Assembly (NCBI GenBank): GCA_905480425.1
Contig: CAJQQG010000007.1
Coordinates: 1 to 64,000 of the forward strand
Direction of reading: 5' to 3'
From: an uncultured Flavobacteriaceae bacterium
GTDB taxonomy: Bacteria; Bacteroidota; Bacteroidia; Flavobacteriales; Flavobacteriaceae
Length of the DNA: 64,000 nucleotides
The notes below the pieces were generated by a model. That model worked only from the letters and a program-made list of their open reading frames with translations. It had not been told where the DNA came from and did no database searches. The translations under genes and the position numbers were made by a program. This document shows, in pieces, positions 43,945 to 52,537 of the stretch. How positions within the stretch are numbered: the first letter of the stretch is position 1; each line of letters opens with the position of its first letter.

Positions 43945-44427
43945 ATGTTTCAAGTAGATTTTTCAAAAGCACTTTCAGAAGTTTCAGTATTACTGAAAAC
44001 GAACGTCCCTACTCTTATGGGACTGGAAAAAGTATGTTCCATTTTAAGAAAACATATAAAACACTATGACTGGGTTGGGTTTTATTTTGCTAACTTTAAG
44101 AAACAAACACTTAATTTAAAAGCTTTTTCTGGAAACCCTGCAGAACATACTGAAATTCCATTTGGAAAAGGAATTTGTGGTCAAGTAGCTGTTTCAAATA
44201 AAAATTTTGTAGTTCCTGATGTATTAGCCCAAGACAATTATTTAGCATGTAGTATTGATGTTCGTTCTGAAATTGTCATTCCACTCTTTTTGAAAGGAAA
44301 AAATATTGGACAAATAGATATTGACTCTAAAAAAACAGATCCCTTTACCAGCAAAGACTCTATTTTCCTTGAGACTGTTTGTGCCCTCATTTCAAAAACC
44401 TATAATACTTCACTCTTATATCTTTAA
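43945..44427 (+). CDS. GAF-domain protein, fRMsr-like methionine sulfoxide reductase
   Basis: A 160-residue single GAF domain of the free-methionine-(R)-sulfoxide reductase type. Hallmarks are Y-D-W-V-G-F-Y-F, I-P-F-G-K-G-I-C-G-Q-V-A, N-Y-L-A-C-S-I-D-V-R-S-E-I-V-I-P-L and G-Q-I-D-I-D-S. The catalytic (Cys118-type) and one resolving (Cys94-type) cysteine are present; the Cys84-type position reads H. A TACTTTTG -7-like box at 43929-43936 is only 8 nt before the ATG, with no clear -33. purH starts 7 nt downstream. Confidence 0.85.
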   Translation: MFQVDFSKALSEVSVLLKTNVPTLMGLEKVCSILRKHIKHYDWVGFYFANFKKQTLNLKAFSGNPAEHTEIPFGKGICGQVAVSNKNFVVPDVLAQDNYLACSIDVRSEIVIPLFLKGKNIGQIDIDSKKTDPFTSKDSIFLETVCALISKTYNTSLLYL

Positions 44428-44434
44428 TACGATT

Positions 44435-45958
44435 ATGGATTCAAAAAAAATAACCTCAGCACTTATTTCTGTTTTTGACAAAACCGGATTGGAGCCACTT
44501 ATAGAAAAACTTGCTGCAAACAATGTAACCTTATACTCAACGGGAGGAACAGAAACTTTTATTAGAAGTCTTGGACATGAGGTTAATGCAATAGAAGACA
44601 CAACGGGGTATCCGTCTATTTTAGGGGGAAGAGTAAAAACACTCCACCCAAAAGTATTTGGAGGAATTTTAAATAGAGCTGATGTTGCTTCAGATGAAGC
44701 AGAAATGGAAACCCATGAAATACCTTCATTTGATTTGGTCATTGTTGATTTATATCCTTTCGAAAAAACAGTAGCTGGAAATGCTACTGAAAGTGAAATT
44801 ATAGAAAAAATAGACATTGGAGGAATTGCATTAATTCGTGCCGCTGCCAAAAATTTTAATCATGTTTTCTGTATTTCAGACAAAGAAGACTATGCTTCTT
44901 TTATAGCGCTGTATTTAAATGCTCAAGGAGCTCCATCTCAAAAAGAGCGAAAAGAATATGCGGTTAAAGCATTCCATACTTCTTCACATTACGACACTGC
45001 CATTTTCAATCATTTTAATGAAAAAAAAGATAGATTAAAGTTGAGTGTTAGTAAATCACAAATTTTGCGTTATGGTGAGAATCCTCATCAAGAAGGGCGC
45101 TTTTTTGGTCCTTTAAATGAATTATTAGAACACTTACATGGGAAAGAAATTTCATACAATAACCTCTTAGATATTGATGCAGCAGTAAATCTAATGCTTG
45201 AGTTTTATGAGGGAAAACCAGCTTTTGGTATTTTGAAACACAATAATGCTTGTGGTTTCGCAGTTCGTGACACATTAGTAAACGCATATAAAGATGCACT
45301 TGCGGGAGATCCCGTCTCAGCTTTTGGAGGTGTTTTAATTAGTAATAAAATAATTGATTTGGATACGGCTAAAGCTATTCACTCACTGTTTTGTGAAGTT
45401 GTTATTGCGCCGGGTTATGAGAATGAAGCACTGGAGTTATTAAAACATAAGAAAAATAGAATAATTCTTAACCAAAAACAGATAGAGCTTCCAAACAGAA
45501 CAATAAGAACCTGCTTAAATGGTGTTTTAGTTCAAGATAAAGATTCAAAAACTGATCAACAAGAAGATTTAACAACTGTAACTATTACCCGACCTTCAGA
45601 TACTGATATTAAAGATTTACTTTTTGCCTCAAAAATATGTAAGCACACAAAATCAAATACGATTGTTTTGGCTAAAAATCAACAACTTTTGGCCTCAGGA
45701 ACTGGCCAAACATCTCGAGTAGATGCATTAAATCAAGCCATTAATAAAGCCAAAAGCTTTGGTTTTAACCTTGATGAATCTGCCTTGGCTAGTGATGCCT
45801 TTTTCCCCTTTCCAGACTGCGTTGAAATTGCAAATAATTCAGGTATAAAAGCAGTTATTCAACCCGGAGGCTCAATTAAAGATAAACTGTCAATAGATTA
45901 CTGTAATACCCATAAAATGTCAATGGTTTTTACTGGAACTCGACACTTTAAACATTAA
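44435..45958 (+). CDS. purH: Bifunctional AICAR transformylase / IMP cyclohydrolase
   Basis: A 507-residue enzyme for the last two steps of IMP synthesis. I use the ATG at 44435 (M39 of the track ORF): A-L-I-S-V-F-D-K-T-G-L-E is the standard N-terminus, and the length then matches PurH. IMP cyclohydrolase lies N-terminal (Y-S-T-G-G-T; G-G-R-V-K-T-L-H-P-K). The transformylase part has L-R-Y-G-E-N-P-H-Q and K-H-N-N-A-C-G-F-A, and ends I-Q-P-G-G-S-I-K-D...F-T-G-T-R-H-F-K-H. mreB follows after 32 nt. Confidence 0.97.
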   Translation: MDSKKITSALISVFDKTGLEPLIEKLAANNVTLYSTGGTETFIRSLGHEVNAIEDTTGYPSILGGRVKTLHPKVFGGILNRADVASDEAEMETHEIPSFDLVIVDLYPFEKTVAGNATESEIIEKIDIGGIALIRAAAKNFNHVFCISDKEDYASFIALYLNAQGAPSQKERKEYAVKAFHTSSHYDTAIFNHFNEKKDRLKLSVSKSQILRYGENPHQEGRFFGPLNELLEHLHGKEISYNNLLDIDAAVNLMLEFYEGKPAFGILKHNNACGFAVRDTLVNAYKDALAGDPVSAFGGVLISNKIIDLDTAKAIHSLFCEVVIAPGYENEALELLKHKKNRIILNQKQIELPNRTIRTCLNGVLVQDKDSKTDQQEDLTTVTITRPSDTDIKDLLFASKICKHTKSNTIVLAKNQQLLASGTGQTSRVDALNQAINKAKSFGFNLDESALASDAFFPFPDCVEIANNSGIKAVIQPGGSIKDKLSIDYCNTHKMSMVFTGTRHFKH

Positions 45959-45990
45959 TTCATAATTTTAACTATTCAATACAATTAAAA

Positions 45991-47010
45991 ATGGGATTTT
46001 TTACAGAAGAAATAGCAATTGATTTAGGTACTGCAAACACCCTAATTATTCACAACGATAAAGTTGTTGTGAATAGCCCTTCTATTGTTGCTATTGATAG
46101 ATCAACTGGTAAAGTCATTGCCATTGGCCATGAAGCAAGTATGATGCAGGGGAAAACTCATGAAAACATCAAAACGGTAAGACCTTTAAAAGATGGGGTC
46201 ATTGCGGACTTTAATGCATCAGAGCAGATGATTAATCATTTAATCAAAAGTATTCCCACCTTAAGCCGTCGTTTTTTTTCACCTGCCCTTCGAATGGTTA
46301 TATGTATACCTTCTGGGATAACAGAAGTAGAAATGCGTGCAGTTAGAGAATCTGCAGAACGTGTTAATGGTAAAGAAGTTTATCTTATTCATGAGCCGAT
46401 GGCTGCTGCGATTGGTATTGGAATTGATATTATGCAACCCAAAGGAAACATGATTGTTGATATAGGGGGAGGAACTACTGAAATTGCAATTATCGCTCTT
46501 TCAGGAATTGTTTGTGATAAGTCTATCAAAATTGCAGGTGATGTCTTTACGAGTGATATCATCAATTACATGCGTAGCAAACACAACTTATATATTGGAG
46601 AGCGAACGGCTGAAAAAATAAAGATTATTGTTGGTAGTGTAATGGAGGAATTAGAAAACCCCCCAGATCAAATGTCTGTTCAAGGAAGAGATTTATTGTC
46701 CGGTAAACCAAAACAAGTAATGATCAACCATGGTGAAATTGCAAAAGCACTTGACAAATCTGTAATACGTATTGAAGATGCCATTATGGAAGCTTTATCA
46801 CAAACTCCCCCTGAGCTTGCAGCAGACATCTATAATACTGGGATATATTTAGCGGGTGGAGGTGCTCTTCTAAGGGGTCTTGACAAACGTCTTTCTCAAA
46901 AAACAGATTTACCCATTTATGTTGCCGAAGATCCTTTGCAAGCAGTTGTAAGAGGGACTGGAATTGCACTAAAAAATTTAGAGCGCTTTAAAACTGTCTT
47001 GTTTAAATAA
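45991..47010 (+). CDS. mreB: Rod shape-determining protein MreB
   Basis: A 339-residue bacterial actin homolog that organises lateral wall synthesis. The phosphate-binding motifs are D-L-G-T-A-N-T (phosphate 1) and D-I-G-G-G-T-T-E-I-A (phosphate 2), with the adenosine motif Y-L-A-G-G-G-A-L-L-R-G-L. Length is typical. It opens a five-gene shape operon (mreB, mreC, mreD, mrdA, rodA) with short gaps or overlaps, which implies a rod-shaped cell. Confidence 0.97.
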   Translation: MGFFTEEIAIDLGTANTLIIHNDKVVVNSPSIVAIDRSTGKVIAIGHEASMMQGKTHENIKTVRPLKDGVIADFNASEQMINHLIKSIPTLSRRFFSPALRMVICIPSGITEVEMRAVRESAERVNGKEVYLIHEPMAAAIGIGIDIMQPKGNMIVDIGGGTTEIAIIALSGIVCDKSIKIAGDVFTSDIINYMRSKHNLYIGERTAEKIKIIVGSVMEELENPPDQMSVQGRDLLSGKPKQVMINHGEIAKALDKSVIRIEDAIMEALSQTPPELAADIYNTGIYLAGGGALLRGLDKRLSQKTDLPIYVAEDPLQAVVRGTGIALKNLERFKTVLFK

Positions 47011-47017
47011 ATAAAGT

Positions 47018-47839
47018 ATGCAGCGAATCTTAAATGTGTTCGTAAAATATAGAAATTCCATTCTTTATTTATTTTTATTAGTTTTTTCACTAATTTTTTT
47101 GAAAGCTAATAGCAATTTTCATCAATTGAAATTAGAAAAAATAAGTCTTTTTTTTAGTAGTAGTATTTATTCATTTTCGAATTCCATTAATCGCTATTTC
47201 CATTTAGAGAAAGAAAATCAAAGACTCCTAAAAGAAAATGAAGTGCTCAAATCTATCCAAATAAAATCTAATACTCCTTTTCTTTATTCAGAAGGATATA
47301 ACAATAAAACAAACTTCCCTTTTGATGTTCAAAAAGTTAATATTATTAAGAATAGTTTTCAAAGTCAATACAACTATATTATTATAGACAAGGGGGCTGC
47401 TTCCGGAATTAAAATAGAAATGGGAGTCATTTCTAACAATGGAATCATAGGACTAGTCCAGGCAGTTACAGATAATTATGCAAGTGTCATTTCTATTCTA
47501 AATCAAGACATGAAAATTAATGTTCGTTTTAAAAATAGAACCACATTTGGTTCTTTAATATGGAAAGGTAAAATGCCTAAAAAATTTAGCGTTGAAGATG
47601 TTGTGTCAACATCTTCAATTAAAAAAGGAGATACGATAGTAACTGGTGGAATGTCATCATATTTCCCCTATGGAATTCCATTGGGAGTTGTTACTAATCT
47701 CGAAAATAATATTCAAAATGGATATTATAAAATTGATGCTGAATTATTCGAAAATCCTGCTGAATTATACAAAGCTTATGTAATTGAAAATAGAGATTTT
47801 AAGGAAATAAATTCTCTCATGAAAAATATTAAGCAATGA
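47018..47839 (+). CDS. mreC: Rod shape-determining protein MreC
   Basis: A 273-residue bitopic protein: one N-terminal helix (S-I-L-Y-L-F-L-L-V-F-S-L-I-F-L), then a coiled coil (Y-F-H-L-E-K-E-N-Q-R-L-L-K-E-N-E-V-L) and a periplasmic beta domain with D-K-G-A-A-S-G-I-K, G-I-I-G-L-V and D-T-I-V-T-G-G-M-S-S. MreC activates the PBP2-RodA synthase in the elongasome. It overlaps mreD by 4 nt (ATGA). Confidence 0.94.
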   Translation: MQRILNVFVKYRNSILYLFLLVFSLIFLKANSNFHQLKLEKISLFFSSSIYSFSNSINRYFHLEKENQRLLKENEVLKSIQIKSNTPFLYSEGYNNKTNFPFDVQKVNIIKNSFQSQYNYIIIDKGAASGIKIEMGVISNNGIIGLVQAVTDNYASVISILNQDMKINVRFKNRTTFGSLIWKGKMPKKFSVEDVVSTSSIKKGDTIVTGGMSSYFPYGIPLGVVTNLENNIQNGYYKIDAELFENPAELYKAYVIENRDFKEINSLMKNIKQ

Positions 47840-48336
47840 ATTCACAAATCCTGAAAATGATGGGGTCTTTCGTGCTTCTTATACTTGCACAAGTATTGCT
47901 CTTTAATCAAATAAATATTTTTGGATCCGTAAATCCAATGCTATATCTTTTTTTTCTAGTGATGTATCCGTTTGATCAAAATCAAACCTTTTATATTTTT
48001 ATTGGATTTGTTCTTGGTTTTTTTATAGATTTTCTTTCCCAAACCGGAGGTGCTCATACCATAGCTTCACTTTCCGTAAGCTATCTAAGACCCATTATCA
48101 TGAAATATTCCTATGGATTAACCTCTGAGCTACCCAAAAGTATATTAACCGATCCAAGAAAAACTAATAACTTCTTGTTTTTACTTATTTTTATTAGTAT
48201 TCATCATTTAATTTACTTTGCTATAGCATATTTTAGTGCAGACGCTTTCTTACTCATTATAAAGAATAGTTTACTCACCATGATATTTTCCCTAATTTTA
48301 ATCTTATTAATATCATCTTTATATAGAGTTAAATAA
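47836..48336 (+). CDS. mreD: Rod shape-determining protein MreD
   Basis: A 166-residue integral membrane protein with about five hydrophobic segments (M-M-G-S-F-V-L-L-I-L-A-Q-V-L-L-F; I-F-I-G-F-V-L-G-F-F-I-D-F). MreD sequences are weakly conserved; position between mreC and mrdA, length and topology carry the call. It shares its last base with the mrdA ATG. Confidence 0.88.
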   Translation: MNSQILKMMGSFVLLILAQVLLFNQINIFGSVNPMLYLFFLVMYPFDQNQTFYIFIGFVLGFFIDFLSQTGGAHTIASLSVSYLRPIIMKYSYGLTSELPKSILTDPRKTNNFLFLLIFISIHHLIYFAIAYFSADAFLLIIKNSLLTMIFSLILILLISSLYRVK

Positions 48337-50198
48337 TGATACGAAAGATTACTTTGTTAAGTTTTACCATCGGTGCCTCTTTATTGTTCATTTTGCAATT
48401 AATGTCACTTCAATTATTTAATTCTGATTATTCTGAGCTTTCTTTAAATAATGCAGTTGAAGAGCGTCCTGTGTTTCCAAATAGAGGATTAATTTATGAT
48501 AGAAATGGAATTCTGTTGGTTAAAAATCAACCAGCCTATGACTTAATGGTAATCCCAGAAAATCAAGAATCTTTTGACACTCTGGAACTAACATCAGTTT
48601 TAAACATTACCAAACAAGATCTTATTACTCAATTAAAAAAAGCAGAACGTTTTTCAAATAAGCATCCTTCGGAAATAATCCGACAGGTTTCAAAAGAAAC
48701 ACGTGCTTTTTTTCAGGAGAAAATGTGGAAATATCCGGGATTTTATTTTCAAAAAAAGACAGTTAGAGACTATACTATTTCCATCGCATCAAATGTCTTA
48801 GGATATACAAGTGAGGTGAATCAAGGAGAGCTTAAAGGAAAAACTGATTATATTTTGGGTGAAATGATTGGTAGGCAAGGAATTGAAAAAAATTATGAAA
48901 CAATTTTAAAAGGAGAGAAAGGGGCTGTTTTTTTTCAAAAAGACCGCTTTAACAGAATTATAGGACCCTATAAAGAAGGAGTGTTTGATATTCCCTTAAA
49001 GCCAGCGGAAGATTTAACTCTTACAATTGATGGATTATTGCAACAATATGGTGAATCTTTATTACAGAATAAAAGAGGGGGTATTGTAGCAATTGAACCT
49101 AACACAGGAGAAGTTTTAGCCTTGGTGTCAGCGCCTAGTTTTAATCCTAATTTATTAATTGGTCGTGAACGTTCAAAAAACTTTAATACCTTAAGAAATG
49201 ATACCTTAGCTAAGCCTCTTTTTGATAGGGCCCTTCAAGCAGAATATTCTCCTGGTTCACCCTTTAAAACATTAAATGCCTTAATTGGTTTACAAGAAAA
49301 TGTAATCACTCCCAAAACAATATTTAGGTGTAATAAAGGTCATTCATATTCAAAGAATGCCTTTATGAAATGTCATTGCAAAGTTGGCTCTAAAAATGAT
49401 TTGCTTAGAGGTATTTATAATTCTTGTAATACATATTTTGCTAAAACATATTTAGGAATAATTAAGAGCGCCCCTACTCCAGCAGAAGGTGTCGATCTTT
49501 GGAAAAACCATCTTAAAAAATTTGGTCTTGGAGACTACTTGGGATATGATTTACCCATTGGTAAAAAAGGCTTTATTCCTGGTAGTAGTTATTACGATAG
49601 TTGGTATAAAAAAGGATCATGGGGAGGAACAACTATAATATCAAACGGAATTGGACAGGGAGAAGTATTAACCACACCCATTCAAATGGCAAACTTTACA
49701 GCAACTATAGCAAATAGGGGATACTTTATAAAACCTCATTTTAAAAAATCATTTACTACAACTGAAAAAGATTCTCTTTACGCCAAAAACTATACCCTTA
49801 TAGATACCAAACATTTTGAAACTGTAATTGAGGGAATGCATCAGGTAGTTGAAAAAGGAACAGCAAAAATTGCACGTATAAAAGGCATTGAAGTTTGTGG
49901 TAAAACTGGAACTGTTGAGAATTTTATTCGTTTAAATGGTGAAAAAACACAACTTACTGACCACTCAATTTTTATAGCTTTTGCTCCAAAAGAAGATCCT
50001 AAAATTGCTATTACTGTTTTTGTGGAAAATGGTTATTGGGGTGGACGTTGGGCGGCTCCTATTGCTAGTTTGATGATTGAAAAATACTTAACAGGAAACG
50101 TCAAAAGAAAGTGGTTGGAAAACAGAATGCTTGAAGGCAGTCTTTTGAAGGAATATGCCAAACCTACTTCTGGAATACCGTTTACGATAAATGAATAA
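48336..50198 (+). CDS. mrdA: Penicillin-binding protein 2 (elongasome transpeptidase)
   Basis: A 620-residue class B PBP. After an N-terminal anchor (I-G-A-S-L-L-F-I-L-Q-L) comes the dimerisation/pedestal domain (R-G-L-I-Y-D-R-N-G). The transpeptidase domain is recognisable by G-I-V-A-I-E-P-N-T-G-E-V-L-A-L-V-S and has the K-T-G box in C-G-K-T-G-T-V-E-N. The nucleophile region reads Y-S-P-G-S-P-F-K-T, the S-x-x-K Ser-Pro-Phe-Lys. The S-x-N-type motif is S-C-N-T-Y-F. It cross-links lateral wall peptidoglycan with RodA. It overlaps rodA by 8 nt. Confidence 0.95.
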   Translation: MIRKITLLSFTIGASLLFILQLMSLQLFNSDYSELSLNNAVEERPVFPNRGLIYDRNGILLVKNQPAYDLMVIPENQESFDTLELTSVLNITKQDLITQLKKAERFSNKHPSEIIRQVSKETRAFFQEKMWKYPGFYFQKKTVRDYTISIASNVLGYTSEVNQGELKGKTDYILGEMIGRQGIEKNYETILKGEKGAVFFQKDRFNRIIGPYKEGVFDIPLKPAEDLTLTIDGLLQQYGESLLQNKRGGIVAIEPNTGEVLALVSAPSFNPNLLIGRERSKNFNTLRNDTLAKPLFDRALQAEYSPGSPFKTLNALIGLQENVITPKTIFRCNKGHSYSKNAFMKCHCKVGSKNDLLRGIYNSCNTYFAKTYLGIIKSAPTPAEGVDLWKNHLKKFGLGDYLGYDLPIGKKGFIPGSSYYDSWYKKGSWGGTTIISNGIGQGEVLTTPIQMANFTATIANRGYFIKPHFKKSFTTTEKDSLYAKNYTLIDTKHFETVIEGMHQVVEKGTAKIARIKGIEVCGKTGTVENFIRLNGEKTQLTDHSIFIAFAPKEDPKIAITVFVENGYWGGRWAAPIASLMIEKYLTGNVKRKWLENRMLEGSLLKEYAKPTSGIPFTINE

Positions 50199-51447
50199 AA
50201 ATATATTTTTCCGTTTAGACTGGCTGAGTATTATGCTCTATCTACTATTAGTTTCATTTGGCTTAGTCAACATTTACTCTTCTGGCTTTTCAAATACAAC
50301 AATCCTATTTTGGGATCCCGATTACTTAGTTGGAAAACAATTTTGGATTTTCATAGCGTGTCTAATAATTCTTCCCCTCATACTGGCTGTAAAATCAAAT
50401 TTTTTTGAACATCTTACATATATTTTTTATGGTATATCAATATTTAGCCTTTTGGGCCTTTTTATTTTTGGGGAAACTATTTCGGGTGCAACCTCATGGT
50501 ACTCTTTAGGAAGTTTCAGTCTTCAACCCTCTGAATTTGCTAAAATTACAACGGCAATGGTAGTGGCTTTAAATCTAGGTTCATTCCAAAACGACTTGAA
50601 AAAAAATACTCATTTATTAAAAATTATTTTATTGGTTTCCCTTCCAATGTTATTGATCATACTTCAGCCAGATGCTGGCTCTGCACTAGTCTTCATGGGA
50701 ATATTTTTTGTGCTTATTAGGGAAGGACTTAATCTTAAATTTCTCTTTTTAGCAATGGGTTTAATACTAATTTTTATTCTTACACTTTTATTTAGCCCCT
50801 TGAACTTATCTTTAGTAATGGGATTTATTTTTTTCATCATATATAATCTGATAAAAAAAAGATATCCCAAAACAAAAAAAAATCCCTTTATTTCAACATT
50901 AATTTTTGGAATAGTATTCTCCTATTCTGTTAGTCTTATTTTCAATACTGTTTTTGAACAAAGACACAGAGATCGTTTTAACATTATTTTAGGTCTCGAA
51001 ACAGATTCAAGAGGAATCGGCTACAATATAAATCAATCTAAAATTGCTATTGGTTCAGGGGGGTTTAGTGGAAAAGGCTTTCGCAATGGTTCACAAACAA
51101 AAGGAAATTTTGTTCCAGAACAAGAGACAGATTATATTTTTAGTATTGTGGGAGAGGAATGGGGGTTTCTAGGAAGTGTAACCCTAATTCTTTTATTTGT
51201 AACACTTATTTTTAGAATAATTTATAAAGCGGAACGACACTCTTCTGCTTATGCCAGAGTATTTTCATATACATTTGCAAGTATGCTTTTTGTTCACTTT
51301 TTTATAAATATTGGGATGACATTGGGCCTAGTTCCCACTGTAGGAATCCCATTACCTTTCATTAGTTATGGAGGGTCAAATTTGCTAGCCTTTAGTTTAA
51401 TGTTGTTTATTTATTTAAACTTTGACGCCAATAGACTAGACTATTAA
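50191..51447 (+). CDS. rodA: Rod shape-determining SEDS protein RodA
   Basis: A 418-residue SEDS-family glycosyltransferase with about ten membrane helices. Signatures are S-L-Q-P-S-E-F-A-K, Q-P-D-A-G-S-A-L-V-F, the periplasmic loop with G-K-G-F-R-N-G-S-Q-T-K-G-N-F-V-P-E-Q-E-T-D-Y-I-F and P-L-P-F-I-S-Y-G-G-S-N. RodA polymerises lipid II with PBP2. It ends the shape operon, convergent with the permease gene (2-nt gap). Confidence 0.95.
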   Translation: MNKNIFFRLDWLSIMLYLLLVSFGLVNIYSSGFSNTTILFWDPDYLVGKQFWIFIACLIILPLILAVKSNFFEHLTYIFYGISIFSLLGLFIFGETISGATSWYSLGSFSLQPSEFAKITTAMVVALNLGSFQNDLKKNTHLLKIILLVSLPMLLIILQPDAGSALVFMGIFFVLIREGLNLKFLFLAMGLILIFILTLLFSPLNLSLVMGFIFFIIYNLIKKRYPKTKKNPFISTLIFGIVFSYSVSLIFNTVFEQRHRDRFNIILGLETDSRGIGYNINQSKIAIGSGGFSGKGFRNGSQTKGNFVPEQETDYIFSIVGEEWGFLGSVTLILLFVTLIFRIIYKAERHSSAYARVFSYTFASMLFVHFFINIGMTLGLVPTVGIPLPFISYGGSNLLAFSLMLFIYLNFDANRLDY

Positions 51448-51449
51448 AA

Positions 51450-52529
51450 CTATTTAGCGTTTACATCAAAGGCATCACGTAAGCTACTTCCTAAAATCAT
51501 AAAAGCAAGTACTAAGCTCATAATAGCAAGTCCAGGAAGTACTGCTAAATATGGCTTTCCTAAAAGTAAATATCTAAAATGATCTTTGACCATACCTCCC
51601 CAACTTGGTATTGGTGGTTGAGCGCCAATTCCCAAAAAACTTAACCCACTTTCCATTAAAATAGCACTTGCAAAATTAGCTGCAGAGATAACAATTAATG
51701 GTGCAATAAGCATTGGTAAAATATGTTGAGATAAAATTCTCACATGTGAAAAACCAAGAGCAGCCCCTGCCTGAATATAAAGCTGCTCTTTAACTGATTT
51801 TACCTGTCCTCGAACAAGTCTTGCTACCTCAACCCACATAGTAAGTCCTACGGCAACAAATACTTGCCAAAAGCCACGCCCTAAAGCTAAGGTAATGGCT
51901 ATAACCATTAACAAGGTTGGAATAGACCAAGTGATATTTATTAGCCACATAATAACACGATCAATCCAACCACCAAAATATCCAGCAATTGCACCTAAAA
52001 AAACACCTAACACTAACGATATAAAAACAGCCACAAATCCTATTGAAATAGAAATTCTCGAGCCTATCAAAAGTCTACTTAATAAATCACGGCCATATTT
52101 ATCAGTCCCTAAAATAAATTGTTTTTTAATTAAATAATTTGATTTAATAACACTTTTATTTGCATCCCCCAGAAAGCTACTAAAAAATATTTTTTCATAG
52201 TAATCTGTTGCGTTACCATATCGTTTATAGGCTAGCCCATCTTTAAACCACTTAATATCTTGAACAGGTATTTCTTCATTTGGATTATTATTCCCTGATA
52301 AGAATAAATAAGATTTTTTTCTTTTTTTTTGTGGAATGATTAACATTTCACAAGAAAATCCAGGGGGCTGAGAGTGAATGGAAAGATGCATTTGATTTCC
52401 ATAAGCCGTTTTATCGGGCGCTAAAAAATACGCGAATATTGCAATGAGTGTAACTATAATAATAAAAAGTAAACTACCTATAGCCCAAGAATCTTGCTTG
52501 AATTGATAGAGTGCGCGCTTAAACTCCAA
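51450..52529 (-). CDS. OppC/DppC-type ABC permease, orphan
   Basis: A 359-residue inner-membrane permease of the peptide/nickel ABC class. The BPD_transp_1 domain begins near residue 135 (G-T-D-K-Y-G-R-D-L-L-S-R-L-L-I-G-S-R-I-S) and has the EAA-like loop Q-A-G-A-A-L-G-F-S-H-V-R-I-L-S-Q-H-I-L-P. Between TM1 and this domain is an extra region of about 85 residues, predicted periplasmic. No partner permease, ATPase or binding protein is in the window, so the rest of the transporter must be encoded elsewhere. It lies 8 nt after the Prc protease gene. Confidence 0.88.
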   Translation of the reverse strand: MEFKRALYQFKQDSWAIGSLLFIIIVTLIAIFAYFLAPDKTAYGNQMHLSIHSQPPGFSCEMLIIPQKKRKKSYLFLSGNNNPNEEIPVQDIKWFKDGLAYKRYGNATDYYEKIFFSSFLGDANKSVIKSNYLIKKQFILGTDKYGRDLLSRLLIGSRISISIGFVAVFISLVLGVFLGAIAGYFGGWIDRVIMWLINITWSIPTLLMVIAITLALGRGFWQVFVAVGLTMWVEVARLVRGQVKSVKEQLYIQAGAALGFSHVRILSQHILPMLIAPLIVISAANFASAILMESGLSFLGIGAQPPIPSWGGMVKDHFRYLLLGKPYLAVLPGLAIMSLVLAFMILGSSLRDAFDVNAK

Positions 52530-52537
52530 AATATATT

